Assembly (NCBI RefSeq): GCF_000219585.1
Contig: NC_015731.1
Location: 620,001-684,000, forward strand
DNA: 64,000 nucleotides
Reading direction: 5' to 3'
Source of the DNA: Nitrosomonas sp. Is79A3
GTDB lineage: Bacteria; Pseudomonadota; Gammaproteobacteria; Burkholderiales; Nitrosomonadaceae
Positions 41,068 through 52,910 of this stretch are shown one piece after another. Below the pieces are notes generated by a model. The model had not been told where the DNA came from. It saw nothing but the letters and a program-made list of their open reading frames with translations, and made no database searches. Position 1 is the stretch's first letter. Each line of letters begins with the position of its first letter. The translations under genes were made by a program, and so were the position numbers.

Positions 41068-42066
41068 TTATAAATTAGATTCCAATTTAAGAATATCTTC
41101 TAATTTAATATTGATTCCCGTGCCTTTAAATACCGTACCTACTTTTTTCTTATTCAGGTGTTCGATATTAAGGTTATATACTTCTTTGGAAAGCGGGAAA
41201 TATTTGACTTCTGTCACAAGTTCTGGCGCATTTTTCATATAGAAATTAATGAATTCATTAACTTCAGCCTTCTCAGTTGATTTGGCATTAACGTAGATGA
41301 ATATCGGGCGTGATAATGGCTTGTAACTATTATTCTCTACCGTTGCTGCCGATGGAATAACTCCGCCGTTGCCACTGTCAATCGCAACCGCATTAATTTT
41401 TTTGCTATTTTCGATGTAATAGGCAAACCCGAAAAAACCTAGCGCATAGATATCGCTCGCGACACCTTGTACCAGAACATTGTCATCCTCTGATGCGGTA
41501 AAATCGCCGCGGCTTGATTTGGCTTTGCCAACAATTGCCTCGGTGAAGTATTCGAAGGTACCGGAGTCTGCACCAGGGCCATAGAGTTTAATTTTTTTAT
41601 CAGGCCATGCCGGGTTTATCTGATTCCAGCTAGTGATCGTACCTTGTGCACCAGGTTCCCAGATTTTCTTCAGCTCATCGACGGTGATGGTTTTGCTCCA
41701 GGTATTTTGGGGATTCACAACGACGGTCAAAGCGTCAAATGCGATCGGCATTTCAATAAATTGCACACCTGCCTGTTTACAGGCTTCCATTTCCAGTTGT
41801 GTAATAGGACGTGAAGCATTCGCGATATCAATTTCATTCCGGCAGAATTTTTTGAATCCACCACCTGTTCCCGAGATGCCCACGGTAACACGAACTGCGC
41901 CACGCTTGGCTATTTGAAAATCCTCTGCGACAGCTTCAGTAATGGGGAAAACGGTGCTGGAACCATCAATCTTAACGATCGGACTGGCGTTGGCAATACC
42001 TGTGGTAACGGATGCGCTGAGAAATAGGGTTGCAATGAGTGTTCTGAAGTTAATCGAGTTCGGCAT
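41068..42066 (-). CDS. pstS: Phosphate ABC transporter substrate-binding protein PstS
   Basis: Periplasmic high-affinity phosphate-binding protein. A Sec signal peptide covers about residues 1-27 (ending GIANA). The mature part starts PIVKIDGSSTVFPITEA with the phosphate-binding SST, and has SGTGGGFKKFC, DIANASRPI and PGADSGTFEYFTEA, all family landmarks. The ATG has GGAGAG 8 nt upstream. A Pho box and -10 precede it. No pstCAB genes are adjacent, which is unusual for an operon leader but not rare in Betaproteobacteria. Confidence 0.94.
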   Translation of the reverse strand: MPNSINFRTLIATLFLSASVTTGIANASPIVKIDGSSTVFPITEAVAEDFQIAKRGAVRVTVGISGTGGGFKKFCRNEIDIANASRPITQLEMEACKQAGVQFIEMPIAFDALTVVVNPQNTWSKTITVDELKKIWEPGAQGTITSWNQINPAWPDKKIKLYGPGADSGTFEYFTEAIVGKAKSSRGDFTASEDDNVLVQGVASDIYALGFFGFAYYIENSKKINAVAIDSGNGGVIPSAATVENNSYKPLSRPIFIYVNAKSTEKAEVNEFINFYMKNAPELVTEVKYFPLSKEVYNLNIEHLNKKKVGTVFKGTGINIKLEDILKLESNL

Positions 42067-42126
42067 TTATTTGCTCTCCAAATGAGTGAATAAAGGGTAA
42101 TGAGAAGTTTCTCAAAACTGACACGT

Positions 42127-42160
42127 ATCATATTGCAGAATTATTACAAGATTATGACAA
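42127..42160 (-). promoter_or_regulatory. Pho box and -10 element of pstS
   Basis: On the - strand TTGTCATAATCTTGTAAT (42160-42143) matches the PhoB box pattern of two 7-bp repeats 4 bp apart (TTGTCAT-AATC-TTGTAAT; consensus CTGTCAT-N4-CTGTCAT). Ten bp further is TATGAT (42132-42127), the spacing expected when PhoB replaces a -35. Confidence 0.78.
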
Positions 42161-42300
42161 CTTTATTTTTTGTCAGAAAACGGATTGGCAAGACCTGCTT
42201 TTTAAGATTCCTAATCATCTGCAGCATACAGTGATTTATGAGTATGACGGCTATGTTTCTAAAAAGGGTGGTTGTGGAATGTTGAAAGCGCTTTGTTTTT

Positions 42301-43662
42301 TTATGAAGCGCTGGCCGCATGCACGGTTTCAGCGATTCGCTCAGCCCAGAAATTAACCTTATGTTTGAATTTACCTTCAACCATCACCCGGATAAGCGGC
42401 TCAGTACCTGATGGCCGGATAAGAACGCGTCCGTTGCCATTCAGATCGGCTTCAGCTTCTTGCTGTACGGTTTTGATCGCTTTGTTGGTATTAAAATTAA
42501 ATGTCTGGGGGATTCTTACATTGATTAAGCGTTGCGGGTATAAGGAGACGCCGCGCATGAATTCCGCCAGTGTTTTATTAGTATCACGCAGTGCATATAA
42601 AACTTGTAAAGCGGAAATGATACCGTCACCTGTCGTATGCTTATCCATACAAATGATATGTCCGGAATTTTCACCACCGAGATGCCATTTTTTTTCTTGC
42701 AGTAATTCGAGTACATAACGATCTCCGACATTGGCACGGAGAAATGGAATATTTAGTTTCTTGAATTGGTCTTCTATTGCAAGATTGGTCATCAAAGTAC
42801 CAACAATACCGCCGATTAGTGTTTTTTTCTGCTGACGATGTTTGGCAATGATGTAGATCAGTTGATCGCCATCATAAGATCTGCCTTGCTTATCCACCAT
42901 CATAACGCGATCACCATCACCATCCAATGCAATACCCAAGTCGGCATGATGCTGTTTGACGGCTTTCTGGAGTGTGGCGCAATGGGTAGCTCCGCATTCA
43001 AGATTGATATTTAGACCATTAGGCTGCACGCCAATGGTGACGACATCCGCCCCCAATTCGTGCATGACATGACCGGCAATATGATAGGCGGCACCATGCG
43101 CGCAATCGACCACAATGCGCAATCCGCGCAGATCCAGGTGATAGGGGAAAGTGCTTTTGCAGAATTCGATATAGCGACCGGCGGCATCATCGATCCGTTG
43201 TACCTTTCCCAGTTGCGCTGAAGGCTTGGTCTCGATGGGTGCATTTAATCCCGCCTCTATTTTGTGTTCCATTTCATCAGGAAGCTTGCTGCCGGCAGCA
43301 GAGAAAAACTTTACACCGTTATCCTCAAACAAATTATGGGAAGCAGAAATAACAATGCCAGCTTGCAATCGCAGTGCGCGGATCAGGTAAGCAATGGCAG
43401 GGGTTGGCATCGGCCCGGATAGAATGACATCCACTCCGGCTGCGCATAATCCTGCTTCCAGTGCAGACTCCAGCATATAACCTGATACCCTGGTATCTTT
43501 ACCAATAAGGACGGTTGGACGTTTGCCTTCCATCAAATGCCAATCGGCAGATGCCAGAACTTTACCTGCGGAATAACCCAAATGCATGATGAAATCGGGC
43601 GTAATCGGATCTTTACCTACACGCCCGCGTATACCATCAGTTCCAAAATATTTTTTAGTCAA
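42301..43662 (-). CDS. glmM: Phosphoglucosamine mutase
   Basis: GlmM interconverts glucosamine 6- and 1-phosphate for UDP-GlcNAc and peptidoglycan. It starts [12 protein letters not shown] and has the phosphoserine loop VISASHN (S108), the metal loop [19 protein letters not shown] and the phosphate-binding [12 protein letters not shown]. The start codon is TTG, deduced because the conserved N-terminus begins there. 453 residues. It follows folP in the order ftsH-folP-glmM, which is conserved in proteobacteria. Confidence 0.96.
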   Translation of the reverse strand: MTKKYFGTDGIRGRVGKDPITPDFIMHLGYSAGKVLASADWHLMEGKRPTVLIGKDTRVSGYMLESALEAGLCAAGVDVILSGPMPTPAIAYLIRALRLQAGIVISASHNLFEDNGVKFFSAAGSKLPDEMEHKIEAGLNAPIETKPSAQLGKVQRIDDAAGRYIEFCKSTFPYHLDLRGLRIVVDCAHGAAYHIAGHVMHELGADVVTIGVQPNGLNINLECGATHCATLQKAVKQHHADLGIALDGDGDRVMMVDKQGRSYDGDQLIYIIAKHRQQKKTLIGGIVGTLMTNLAIEDQFKKLNIPFLRANVGDRYVLELLQEKKWHLGGENSGHIICMDKHTTGDGIISALQVLYALRDTNKTLAEFMRGVSLYPQRLINVRIPQTFNFNTNKAIKTVQQEAEADLNGNGRVLIRPSGTEPLIRVMVEGKFKHKVNFWAERIAETVHAASAS

Positions 43663-43730
43663 TTTAAGAGATTATTGATCAAGATTGAAGAAAGTTTCAT
43701 ATATGCTCTGATTAATTAATTTGCAGTTTG

Positions 43731-44555
43731 TTATACATCACAGTTCTGCATTGCGTTGTAGACAGCAAGCGCATCCTTGCTGGCTTTGACATCATGCACG
43801 CGTATAATTTTTGCACCTTTAACTACTGCAAGCAAGGCAGCCGCGATACTTTCATGAATCCGGTGATCTACACTGTTTCCGGTGATGGCTCCAAGCATGG
43901 ATTTACGAGAAACACCTGCCAATACCGGAACCCCAAGTGTTGTCAATTGATCCAGCTGATTGAGTAACGCAAGATTATGTTGCAGTGTTTTGCCAAAACC
44001 GAAACCAGGGTCGATAATCAGTCGATCTTTCGAGATGCCCGCGGTCATTGCCGCATGGATACGCTGCTCGAGGAAATCTTTTACTTCAGAGACAATATTC
44101 TTGTATTGCGGATTTTTCTGCATACTTTGAGGAGTACCTTGCATATGCATCAAGCAGAGCTTCACATGGTTATTTTGCGCAACAGCTTCGAATGCTCCGG
44201 GATTACGCAGTGCATTTACGTCATTGATCATGGAGGCGCCTGCTGCTATTGCACGTTTCATCACTTCGGGTTTGGAAGTGTCAATGGAAATCGGCGTATT
44301 GGTCACTACGAGTGCTTCCAGCACAGGAATAACGCGTTTTATCTCTTCATCGGTACTGATTTGTTGGCTTCCGGGGCGTGTTGATTCTCCGCCGATGTCC
44401 AGTATATCGGCACCTTCATCAATAAGATTCCTGGCATGTGCAATGGCTTGCTGCGTTGACAGGTAAATTCCCCCATCCGAGAAGGAATCGGGGGTTACAT
44501 TAACAACACCCATGATCAGCGGGCGGTTAGTCGGGAACATAAGATTTTTTTGCAA
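43731..44555 (-). CDS. folP: Dihydropteroate synthase
   Basis: FolP joins p-aminobenzoate to the pterin in folate synthesis and is the sulfonamide target. Motifs are MGVVNVTPDSFSDGG, DIGGESTRPG, SIDTSKPEV, INDVNALR, and DPGFGFGKTLQHN. The chosen TTG start at 44555 gives 274 residues; an ATG at 44540 would shorten it by five. It lies between ftsH and glmM on the same strand. Confidence 0.95.
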   Translation of the reverse strand: MQKNLMFPTNRPLIMGVVNVTPDSFSDGGIYLSTQQAIAHARNLIDEGADILDIGGESTRPGSQQISTDEEIKRVIPVLEALVVTNTPISIDTSKPEVMKRAIAAGASMINDVNALRNPGAFEAVAQNNHVKLCLMHMQGTPQSMQKNPQYKNIVSEVKDFLEQRIHAAMTAGISKDRLIIDPGFGFGKTLQHNLALLNQLDQLTTLGVPVLAGVSRKSMLGAITGNSVDHRIHESIAAALLAVVKGAKIIRVHDVKASKDALAVYNAMQNCDV

Positions 44556-44593
44556 TGAGGCTGCAATAAGAAAAAGGGATTGTAGAACTGAAA

Positions 44594-44622
44594 ACGGGAT
44601 ACGGTTTTTGGTCGTATCCCGT
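44594..44622 (-). terminator. Hairpin between ftsH and folP
   Basis: ACGGGATACG and its exact complement (10 bp) enclose a 9-nt loop, followed on the - strand by TTTTC. It may attenuate transcription from ftsH into folP. Confidence 0.55.
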
Positions 44623-44640
44623 CGTTCAGATGATTACTGA

Positions 44641-46554
44641 TTAATCAGCTTCTTTTATAATTTCCTGCGGTGCTGCGGGTTCACCTTGTTCATCCTGTTT
44701 CACTGATGATTCACCGCTTGTGGTCGAAGAAGTTGACTGCGGTGGTTTAGGCGGGCGTGGCGGGCGACCTTCCATAATATCGTTGATTTGGTCGCTATCG
44801 ATCGTTTCCCACTCTAGTAAAGCCTTAGTCATGGCTTCGATTTTATCCTTATTGGCTTCAATGAGTTTTCGGGCAATCGCATATTGTTCATCAACAATAC
44901 GGCGAACCTCTGCGTCGACGGTCTGCATAGTTTTTTCACTCATATTTTTATGCGTAGTCACTGAACGGCCCAGAAAAACTTCCCCTTCATTTTCACCATA
45001 CACCATTGGTCCAAGCTTATCAGACATTCCCCATTGCGTTACCATTTGCCGGGCTAATTCTGTTGCACGCTCAAAATCATTGGAAGCACCCGTTGTCATT
45101 TGCTTCATAAAGACTTCTTCGGCAATACGCCCGCCAAACATCACCGAGATTCTTTGTAGTATTTCTTCACGTTCCATACTAAACCGATCCTCTGTGGGTA
45201 GCTGCATAGTTACACCCAAAGCACGGCCTCGTGGAATGATGGTTACTTTGTGTACCGGGTCCGTTTTTGGCAATAATTGCGCGACGACAGCATGTCCTGA
45301 TTCATGATAGGCAGTGTTTCTGCGTTCATGTTCCGGCATAATAAGCGAACGTCGTTCTGCGCCCATAAATATCTTATCCTTGGCGCGTTCAAAATCTTCC
45401 ATATCTACTAGACGCTTGTTGCTGCGCGCCGCAAATAGTGCTGCTTCGTTGACCAGATTAGCAAGATCTGCACCCGACATACCCGGTGTGCCACGGGCTA
45501 TAATATCCGCTTTGACATCCGGTGCAAGCGGCACTTTGCGCATATGCACATGAAGAATCTGCTCACGTCCGCGAATATCTGGCAACGGCACAGTTACTTG
45601 ACGGTCAAATCGGCCGGGACGTAATAAAGCAGGGTCCAGCACATCAGGACGATTGGTAGCTGCAATCACAATAACACCCATTGCACCTTCAAAACCATCC
45701 ATTTCCACCAGTAACTGATTGAGCGTCTGCTCGCGTTCATCGTTTCCGCCACCAAGACCGGCGCCACGCTGACGGCCTACTGCATCAATCTCGTCAATAA
45801 AGATGATGCACGGGGCATGTTTTTTAGCCTGCTCAAACATGTCACGTACCCGAGATGCGCCAACACCGACAAACATTTCAACAAAATCGGAACCCGAAAT
45901 GCTGAAAAACGGCACTTGCGCTTCTCCTGCAATTGCGCGCGCCAGTAATGTTTTTCCCGTTCCAGGACTGCCTACCATCAACACGCCGCGTGGAATACGT
46001 CCACCCAGCTTCTGGAATTTGGTTGGATCACGCAGAAATTCGACTAACTCTGCAACTTCTTCTTTCGCTTCCTCGCAGCCCGCAACATCATTGAAAGTCA
46101 CTGTGTTGGTTGATTTGTCGAGCATACGCGCTTTGCTTTTGCCAAACGAGAACGCGCCTCCACTGCGCCCGCCGCCTTGCATTTGACGCATGAAAAATAT
46201 CCATACGCCAATCAGTAATAGCATTGGGAACCATGAGATAAAAATACTCATCAACATGGATGGCTCTTCATCCGGTTTGGCCTCAACAACAACGCCCGCT
46301 TTAAGTAAATCGCTGACCATCCAAGGATCGGATGGCGCATAAGTTGTAAAACGTCTGCCATCAGACTTCGTACCTTTAAGTGTCCGGCCTTCAATGACAA
46401 CCTTTGCGATTCTGCCTTGATTCAATTCGGAAATGAATTGAGAGTATTCCATGGGTACTTGCGCCGGTTGACGTACGCTGAATTGATTAAATACGGTCAT
46501 CAACACAAGTGCAATTACTAGCCAAATGGCCATGTTTTTAATTAAGTTATTCAA
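44641..46554 (-). CDS. ftsH: ATP-dependent zinc metalloprotease FtsH
   Basis: FtsH degrades misfolded membrane proteins and short-lived regulators such as sigma-32 and LpxC. TM1 (about 7-24) and TM2 (~104-122) flank a small periplasmic domain. The AAA+ domain has Walker A GSPGTGKT (195-202), [14 protein letters not shown] and the second region of homology. The zinc site is HESGH (417-421). The C-terminal tail is Pro/Ser/Thr-rich. The start is TTG with AAGGAG 7 nt upstream. Position between rlmE and folP is the standard order. Confidence 0.97.
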   Translation of the reverse strand: MNNLIKNMAIWLVIALVLMTVFNQFSVRQPAQVPMEYSQFISELNQGRIAKVVIEGRTLKGTKSDGRRFTTYAPSDPWMVSDLLKAGVVVEAKPDEEPSMLMSIFISWFPMLLLIGVWIFFMRQMQGGGRSGGAFSFGKSKARMLDKSTNTVTFNDVAGCEEAKEEVAELVEFLRDPTKFQKLGGRIPRGVLMVGSPGTGKTLLARAIAGEAQVPFFSISGSDFVEMFVGVGASRVRDMFEQAKKHAPCIIFIDEIDAVGRQRGAGLGGGNDEREQTLNQLLVEMDGFEGAMGVIVIAATNRPDVLDPALLRPGRFDRQVTVPLPDIRGREQILHVHMRKVPLAPDVKADIIARGTPGMSGADLANLVNEAALFAARSNKRLVDMEDFERAKDKIFMGAERRSLIMPEHERRNTAYHESGHAVVAQLLPKTDPVHKVTIIPRGRALGVTMQLPTEDRFSMEREEILQRISVMFGGRIAEEVFMKQMTTGASNDFERATELARQMVTQWGMSDKLGPMVYGENEGEVFLGRSVTTHKNMSEKTMQTVDAEVRRIVDEQYAIARKLIEANKDKIEAMTKALLEWETIDSDQINDIMEGRPPRPPKPPQSTSSTTSGESSVKQDEQGEPAAPQEIIKEAD

Positions 46555-46726
46555 AATAGCTCCTTGATTTGCACCTTAAAATCATTGATTAGTCATTCTA
46601 ACTCTATTTTGTAGAATATAACAGAACAGTTCATGTTGTATAAATTTGCTGTTAAATTGTAATCCTACTATTTACATTGCCCCTAATCACTGAGTGAATC
46701 CATTCATTTCTCAGCAATCTCAGCGA

Positions 46727-47344
46727 TCATTTTTTCCCAAGCCCTAATAAATATAATTCATTACTGCGATCACGTGAGGCCTTTGGTTTTCGTATCAATA
46801 CGCTCTTGAACCCGGCGCGCATGTCACAAAGAAACTGTTCAAAATCCCGGCCTTGAAAAACTTTGACTAGAAAGTTTCCGCCATAGTTCAGTTGCTCCAT
46901 TGAAAATGCTAGTGCCAGTTCAGCCAAATACATACTTCTGGCTTGGTCACTGACTACAATACCACTGATATTAGGCGACATGTCTGAAATTACAAGATCC
47001 GGTTGATGTTCACCTAAGTGTTTCCTCAATTCAAGAACAGCATGCTCTTCTCTAAAGTCACTTTGGATGAATTTCACACCGGGCAGTGGTGACATATCCA
47101 GAATATCAACGGCAATAACTTCACCTTTGTTACCTACTTTATGGCTGGCAACTTGCGACCAACTTCCGGGTGCTGCGCCTAAATCAACAACAATCATACC
47201 CGGTCTCAGTATATGATCACGCTCGGAGATTTCCAGAAGTTTGTATGCGGCCCGCGAGCGATAGCCATCCTTTTTAGCTTGCTTGACAAAAAAATCATTA
47301 ACATGCTCTTTCATCCAAGCTTTACTGGTTTTAGCCTGTTTCAT
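46727..47344 (-). CDS. rlmE: 23S rRNA 2'-O-ribose U2552 methyltransferase
   Basis: RlmE (FtsJ/RrmJ) methylates U2552 in the A loop of 23S rRNA during 50S maturation, and is heat-shock induced in E. coli. Motifs: KKDGYRSRAAYKLLEI (catalytic Lys), VDLGAAPGSWSQVA (SAM-binding), ISDMSPNISG (catalytic Asp), and NFLVKVFQG (second Lys). The length of 205 residues is normal. The ATG at 47344 was chosen over a TTG one codon earlier. It is divergent from yhbY by 30 bp and precedes ftsH. Confidence 0.95.
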   Translation of the reverse strand: MKQAKTSKAWMKEHVNDFFVKQAKKDGYRSRAAYKLLEISERDHILRPGMIVVDLGAAPGSWSQVASHKVGNKGEVIAVDILDMSPLPGVKFIQSDFREEHAVLELRKHLGEHQPDLVISDMSPNISGIVVSDQARSMYLAELALAFSMEQLNYGGNFLVKVFQGRDFEQFLCDMRAGFKSVLIRKPKASRDRSNELYLLGLGKK

Positions 47345-47374
47345 CAAGTAAAATAATATATTTTAAGAGGATTT

Positions 47375-47728
47375 ATGTTAACACTAACTGTTGCTCATCG
47401 GCGTGAACTAAAAGCGCAAGCACATGCGCTAAATCCGGTTGTGATGATCGGGAAGATTGGTCTGTCATCGAACGTTATTGAGGAGTTGGATCGCGGGCTT
47501 TCAAGTCATGAACTAATTAAGATTAAAGTTCAAATTGAAGATCGGATTGTCCGAAATGCGCTTTTTGAGGAGATATGCCAGCAACTGGATGCTGCACCGG
47601 TGCAGCATATTGGTAAAATATTTATTATTTATCGGCCTAAACCGGAAGAAACCGAGAATAAATCTGCGCATATGCTCCCTAGAAAGAAACGTGAAGCATT
47701 TCGTTCCAAACGTAGTTTTCAGAATTGA
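47375..47728 (+). CDS. yhbY: CRM-domain RNA-binding protein YhbY
   Basis: A small CRM-fold protein associated with pre-50S ribosomal particles. The typical sequence RRELKAQAHALNPVVMIGKIGLSSNVIEELDRGLSSHELIKIKV includes the GxxG-type GKIG loop that contacts RNA. The C-terminus has a lysine/arginine-rich tail (RKKREAFRSKR), extending the ~97-residue family length to 117. GAGG stands about 8 nt before the ATG. It is divergent from rlmE and convergent with greA. Confidence 0.92.
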   Translation: MLTLTVAHRRELKAQAHALNPVVMIGKIGLSSNVIEELDRGLSSHELIKIKVQIEDRIVRNALFEEICQQLDAAPVQHIGKIFIIYRPKPEETENKSAHMLPRKKREAFRSKRSFQN

Positions 47729-47749
47729 ATTGTCTTTGTCTATTGGTCT

Positions 47750-48226
47750 TTAGATGTACTTGACATCGAGTATTTCATATTCTCTTATGCCGCTGGGTGC
47801 TTGAACTTCTGCGATGTCTCCGGCAAATTTACCGATCAAGGCTCGCGAAATCGGAGAGCTGATGGAGATTTTTCCATTCTTGATGTTGGCTTCATCGTCA
47901 CCCACGATTTGATAAGTAACCGTTTCGCCACTTTGCAGATCTTCCAATTCGACAGTGGCGCCAAAAACACAAGCTCCGTCTGCATTAATGAGTGCTGGGT
48001 TGATGATTTGTGCATTAGAAAGTTTACTTTCCAATTCAGCAATACGTCCTTCAATAAAACCTTGTTTTTCTTTGGCAGCATCATATTCGGCATTTTCAGA
48101 GAGGTCGCCGTGCGCACGTGCTTCGGCGATCGCCGCAATGACTGCAGGGCGCTGAACCGTTTTCAATTCGTGTAATTCCTTACGCAACGCTTCCGCTCCT
48201 GCTACTGTTAATGGAATAGTACTCAT
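47750..48226 (-). CDS. greA: Transcription elongation factor GreA
   Basis: GreA rescues backtracked RNA polymerase by stimulating transcript cleavage. The N-terminal coiled coil contains the tip motif [19 protein letters not shown] with the conserved acidic residues (D and E of [11 protein letters not shown]). The C-terminal FKBP-like domain ends [23 protein letters not shown]. 158 residues, full size. It follows carB with a 59-bp gap; carA-carB-greA is a frequent proteobacterial order. Confidence 0.96.
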   Translation of the reverse strand: MSTIPLTVAGAEALRKELHELKTVQRPAVIAAIAEARAHGDLSENAEYDAAKEKQGFIEGRIAELESKLSNAQIINPALINADGACVFGATVELEDLQSGETVTYQIVGDDEANIKNGKISISSPISRALIGKFAGDIAEVQAPSGIREYEILDVKYI

Positions 48227-48285
48227 CGTAATTTTTTGCCTTTCATTTTCATCTGCTTTATTAATAGTTAAGGAGAGCTGAATGC

Positions 48286-51200
48286 TTACGTCTTAAGCTG
48301 TATATGTAATTTCTGTAAATTATAAGCCTGCAGTTCACGCCTATTGGTTATACCCATACAGGCAGCGCGCGCACCCGCTAACGTTGTATAGTAAGTCACT
48401 TTTGCTTGGAGCGCGGCATGGCGAATCGAGTAAGAGTCCCGTATCGCACTGCGTTGATTTTTTACTGTATTGATGATTAAGCTGATTTCTCCATTTTTAA
48501 TCATGTCTACTATATGGGGACGACCTTCTGCTACCTTATTAATGATAACGACATCTATCCCGGCTTCGGTTATTGCAGCCGCAGTTCCGCGCGTAGCATA
48601 AAGGGTAAAACCGAGTTCGGCAAGGCTGCGTGCGATTTCAACGGCATGTGGTTTGTCAGATTGCTTTACGCTGATGAAAATTTTTCCAGAAGCAGGCAAA
48701 CGAACATCCGTTGCTAATTGGGATTTAACAAATGCTTCTGCAAAAGTGGTGCCCATTCCCATAACTTCGCCGGTAGACTTCATTTCCGGACCCAATATCG
48801 TATCAACACCGGAGAGTTTGATAAAGGGGAACACGGCTTCTTTGACAGAATAATACTCAGGGATTATTTCTTCGGTAACATTCTGATCAATTAAACTCTT
48901 TCCTGTCATGCAGCGCGCAGAGATTTTGGCTAATTGGAGGCCGGTTGCCTTGGAGATGAAAGGCACAGTGCGTGATGCCCTGGGATTGACTTCGAGTACA
49001 TAGACTGTATTATCCTGAATCGCAAACTGTATATTCATGAGTCCCACGACATTCAATGCGCGCGCCATTTCAGCGGTTTGGCGGCGCAGTTCATCCAGTA
49101 TTTCTGGTTGCAAGTTAAAAGTTGGGAGAGAACAAGCGGAGTCGCCTGAATGCACACCGGCTTGCTCAATATGCTCCATGATACCGCCGATCAAAACGGT
49201 TTCTCCGTCATAGATTGCATCAACATCTACTTCCGTTGCATTGGTAAGAAAATGATCCAATAATACCGGTGAGTCATTGGAAACCTTAACCGCCTCACGC
49301 ATATAGCGCTCCAGATCAGCTTTTTCATGAACGATTTCCATAGCGCGCCCACCCAATACATAACTCGGACGCACTACTAGCGGGTAACCGATCTCTTCAG
49401 CAGCGATTAAAGCAGCCTCCGGGGTGCGTGCAGTCCGATTGGGCGGTTGTCTTAAGCCCAGTTGTTGCAACATTTTCTGAAAGCGCTCGCGATCTTCCGC
49501 GCAATCGATCATATCCGGACTGGTGCCAATTATCGGTACACCATTGGCTTCTAGATCGCGCGCGAGCTTGAGAGGCGTTTGCCCGCCATACTGCACGATT
49601 ACGCCCTGCGGTTTTTCCACAGCAACGATTTCGAGTACATCTTCAAGCGTCAGCGGCTCAAAATACAAACGATCCGATGTGTCATAGTCGGTTGAAACGG
49701 TTTCCGGGTTACAGTTAATCATAATGGTTTCGAAACCATCCTCACGTAACGCCAGCGCTGCATGAACACAACAATAATCAAACTCAATGCCTTGACCGAT
49801 ACGATTGGGTCCGCCGCCCAGTACCATAATTTTCTTTTTATCCGTGGGGCGTGATTCGCACTCGTCTTCGTAAGTGGAATACATATACGCTGTGCTAGTT
49901 GCAAACTCGGCCGCGCAAGTGTCGACACGTTTATAGACCGGCCGCAAGTTGAATTGATGCCGGCAAGCGCGGACTGCAGTTTGTTCGATATTAAGCAGCT
50001 TTGCCAGACGGCAGTCGGAAAAACCGCTGCGTTTTAATTTGCGTAATGCCTGTTTATCCAGTGTTTCCAGTTTTGTATGGGTCAATGCCTGTTCTTGTTT
50101 GACCAGATCTTCAATTTGCGCCAGAAACCAAATATCAATATTGGTCAGTTGATGCACTTCCTCAATAGACATATTGCAACGGAAAGCATCGGCGATATAC
50201 CAGATTCGTTCCGGCCCAGGGTTAGCCAGTTCGCTGCTAATAGTTTCCAGGTTATCGGTTTTTTCATCGAGGCCATCCACGCCAGTTTCCAGTCCACGTA
50301 GCGCTTTTTGCAAGGATTCTTGAAAAGTGCGTCCAATCGCCATGACTTCGCCGACCGATTTCATTTGTGTCGTCAGGCGATCATTGGTTTGCGGGAATTT
50401 TTCGAATGCGAAACGCGGCACCTTGGTGACGACATAATCAATGGTTGGTTCAAAGGATGCCGGTGTAATACCGCCAGTGATGTCATTGCCCAGCTCATTC
50501 AGGGTATAACCGACAGCAAGTTTTGCGGCGATTTTGGCAATTGGAAAACCGGTTGCTTTTGAGGCCAACGCGGAAGAACGCGAGACACGCGGATTCATCT
50601 CGATCACCAGCATTTGGCCGTTTTTAGGATTAATGGCAAACTGAACATTGGAACCGCCAGTTTCCACCCCGATTTCGCGTAGTACAGCGATGGAGGCATT
50701 GCGCATCAACTGATATTCTTTATCAGTCAGTGTTTGTGCAGGCGCTACCGTAATCGAGTCGCCGGTGTGAACACCCATCGGGTCGACATTCTCAATGGCG
50801 CAGACAATAATACAATTATCGTCTTTATCCCGCACCACCTCCATTTCAAATTCTTTCCAGCCAATAACGGATTCTTCAATCAATAACTCTTTGGTGGGGG
50901 ATGTTTCCAATCCGCGTTCGCAGATATTCAGAAATTCTTCGCGATTGTATGCAATGCCGCCGCCACTGCCGCCCATTGTAAAAGAAGGGCGAATAATGAC
51001 CGGATAGCCGACCATAGCTTGTACTTGCAGAGCTTCTTCCATACTATGCGCAACCGCAGAACGGGCAGAACCCAATCCAATGCGCGTCATGGCTTGTTTG
51101 AATTTTTCACGATCTTCAGCCATGTCGATCGCTTCACGTGACGCACCAATGAGCTCAACACCGTATTTTTCCAGTACGCCATGTTTGACCAAATCCAATG

Positions 51201-51495
51201 CACAGTTCAATGCAGTCTGACCGCCCATGGTGGGAAGCAGCGCCTGCGGACGCTCAATGGCAATGATCTTTTCGATCATCGTCCAAGTAATCGGCTCGAT
51301 ATAGGTTGCATCGGCCATTTCCGGATCAGTCATGATGGTAGCGGGATTGGAATTCACCAGAACGATGCGATAGCCTTCTTCACGCAAAGCTTTACAGGCT
51401 TGAACGCCGGAATAATCAAATTCGCACGCCTGGCCGATGATGATGGGACCGGCACCGATGATGAGTATGGATTGAATGTCGGTACGTTTAGGCAT
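48286..51495 (-). CDS. carB: Carbamoyl-phosphate synthase large subunit
   Basis: CarB makes carbamoyl phosphate from bicarbonate, ammonia and two ATP for pyrimidines and arginine. It holds two ATP-grasp halves. The first starts [22 protein letters not shown] and the second, near residue 560, [20 protein letters not shown]. Each half has a GG-rich loop ([24 protein letters not shown]). The C-terminal allosteric domain contains [25 protein letters not shown]. 1069 residues, as expected. It lies 47 bp after carA. Confidence 0.97.
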   Translation of the reverse strand: MPKRTDIQSILIIGAGPIIIGQACEFDYSGVQACKALREEGYRIVLVNSNPATIMTDPEMADATYIEPITWTMIEKIIAIERPQALLPTMGGQTALNCALDLVKHGVLEKYGVELIGASREAIDMAEDREKFKQAMTRIGLGSARSAVAHSMEEALQVQAMVGYPVIIRPSFTMGGSGGGIAYNREEFLNICERGLETSPTKELLIEESVIGWKEFEMEVVRDKDDNCIIVCAIENVDPMGVHTGDSITVAPAQTLTDKEYQLMRNASIAVLREIGVETGGSNVQFAINPKNGQMLVIEMNPRVSRSSALASKATGFPIAKIAAKLAVGYTLNELGNDITGGITPASFEPTIDYVVTKVPRFAFEKFPQTNDRLTTQMKSVGEVMAIGRTFQESLQKALRGLETGVDGLDEKTDNLETISSELANPGPERIWYIADAFRCNMSIEEVHQLTNIDIWFLAQIEDLVKQEQALTHTKLETLDKQALRKLKRSGFSDCRLAKLLNIEQTAVRACRHQFNLRPVYKRVDTCAAEFATSTAYMYSTYEDECESRPTDKKKIMVLGGGPNRIGQGIEFDYCCVHAALALREDGFETIMINCNPETVSTDYDTSDRLYFEPLTLEDVLEIVAVEKPQGVIVQYGGQTPLKLARDLEANGVPIIGTSPDMIDCAEDRERFQKMLQQLGLRQPPNRTARTPEAALIAAEEIGYPLVVRPSYVLGGRAMEIVHEKADLERYMREAVKVSNDSPVLLDHFLTNATEVDVDAIYDGETVLIGGIMEHIEQAGVHSGDSACSLPTFNLQPEILDELRRQTAEMARALNVVGLMNIQFAIQDNTVYVLEVNPRASRTVPFISKATGLQLAKISARCMTGKSLIDQNVTEEIIPEYYSVKEAVFPFIKLSGVDTILGPEMKSTGEVMGMGTTFAEAFVKSQLATDVRLPASGKIFISVKQSDKPHAVEIARSLAELGFTLYATRGTAAAITEAGIDVVIINKVAEGRPHIVDMIKNGEISLIINTVKNQRSAIRDSYSIRHAALQAKVTYYTTLAGARAACMGITNRRELQAYNLQKLHIQLKT

Positions 51496-51542
51496 GCTTT
51501 CTAACCAGTAAAAATTGCGTAGTAATGGGGTTTATGGTTAAG

Positions 51543-52697
51543 TTATTGCGGGTATGAGTTTTTATAACGCTGCATCATTTTAATAAAACGGTCAAACAAA
51601 TAATCAGCCTCATGAGGCCCTGGGCTGGCTTCGGGGTGACCCTGAAAACAGAATGCAGGTTTATCCGTTAACTCAAATCCTTGCAGACTTCCATCAAACA
51701 GTGACACATGTGTAATTCGCGCGTTAGCGGACAACGTATCTGCATCAACAGCAAAACCATGATTCTGGCTGGTAATGATTACCCGGCCAGTGTCAACATC
51801 CTGCACCGGATGATTGGCGCCATGATGGCCGAACTTCATTTTGATGGTGCGTGCGCCCGTAGCCAAACCCATTAATTGGAGGCCAAGACAAATGCCAAAT
51901 ATCGGGATATTTTTCTCCAGCAATGCTTGCGTGGCAGAAATTGCATAATCACAAGGCTCTGGGTCACCAGGGCCATTGGAGAGAAATACGCCGTCAGGCT
52001 GTGCCGCTAAAATTTCTTCAGCCGGGGTCTGTGCAGGAAATACCGTTACTTTGCAGCCGCGTTGTGCCAGTTTGCGCAATATGGTGCGTTTGATACCAAA
52101 ATCAAAAGCTGCAACATGGAATTGAGGATTCTTCTGAACCGCAAAACCTGATCCGAGCGACCATTCACCTTCTGTCCACGGATACGATTGCTGGCAACTG
52201 ACCACCTTGGCAAGATCCATGCCCGCTAGACCAGGGAATGCCCTAGCGGTCTGTAATGCTTTGTCCTCATCTATATCGCCGGCCATGATGCAACCGGATT
52301 GTGCGCCTTTTTCCCGTAAAATGCGGGTGAGCTGGCGAGTATCAATTTCTGCGATAGCGACCACATTTTGTTCTTTCAAAAATTCAGATAATGTCTGAGT
52401 TTTACGGTGACTACTGGCTGCCAGGGGGAGATCACGAATTACTAAACCGGCGGCGTACACTTTGTTGATGTTGCCTGATTCAAAATCTTCCGGATTGGTG
52501 CCGGTGTTGCCAATATGCGGGTAGGTCAGAGTGATGATTTGTTGACAGTACGAAGGGTCGGTTAATATTTCCTGATAACCGGTCATCGCCGTATTGAAAG
52601 CGACTTCACCGGTTTTGATACCTTCAACACCAATAGACACGCCACGAAAAATTGTTCCATCGGCGAGTGCGAGGATGGCGTGCGGGCGTTGTGACAC
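51543..52697 (-). CDS. carA: Carbamoyl-phosphate synthase small subunit
   Basis: CarA is the glutaminase that channels ammonia to CarB. The class I amidotransferase nucleophile is C270 in [11 protein letters not shown], with catalytic His in [13 protein letters not shown]. The N-terminal half has [30 protein letters not shown] and the YPHIGNTG segment. The start was set at GTG 52697 because AAGGAG stands 6 nt before it and the protein then begins [10 protein letters not shown], like relatives; a TTG eight codons upstream is the alternative. In an ammonia oxidizer this enzyme may meet high internal ammonia. Confidence 0.95.
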   Translation of the reverse strand: MSQRPHAILALADGTIFRGVSIGVEGIKTGEVAFNTAMTGYQEILTDPSYCQQIITLTYPHIGNTGTNPEDFESGNINKVYAAGLVIRDLPLAASSHRKTQTLSEFLKEQNVVAIAEIDTRQLTRILREKGAQSGCIMAGDIDEDKALQTARAFPGLAGMDLAKVVSCQQSYPWTEGEWSLGSGFAVQKNPQFHVAAFDFGIKRTILRKLAQRGCKVTVFPAQTPAEEILAAQPDGVFLSNGPGDPEPCDYAISATQALLEKNIPIFGICLGLQLMGLATGARTIKMKFGHHGANHPVQDVDTGRVIITSQNHGFAVDADTLSANARITHVSLFDGSLQGFELTDKPAFCFQGHPEASPGPHEADYLFDRFIKMMQRYKNSYPQ

Positions 52698-52910
52698 AAA
52701 AAACTCCTTGGATACGGACAAGATCTGGAAACAGGGCCAAGGACAATTTGTTTCAATGCCTCGGTTATTGAAGCCAGAATTATACGTGAAAAAGGTTTAT
52801 TTTTCTATTTGTGCTGATATAAGCACAGCAAGGTTTGTTTTTTTGTTCTATCTATAGTGTTGCGCTACTTCACATTGTGTGTCTTGTGCCGGAAAGTGAA
52901 GTTCTGCTCA

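Noticed and set aside
43705..43715. GCTCTGATTAA before folP, identical to part of the IS5 terminal repeat
   Set aside because: Only 11 bases match, there is no partner repeat nearby and the region is AT-rich, so chance is likely.
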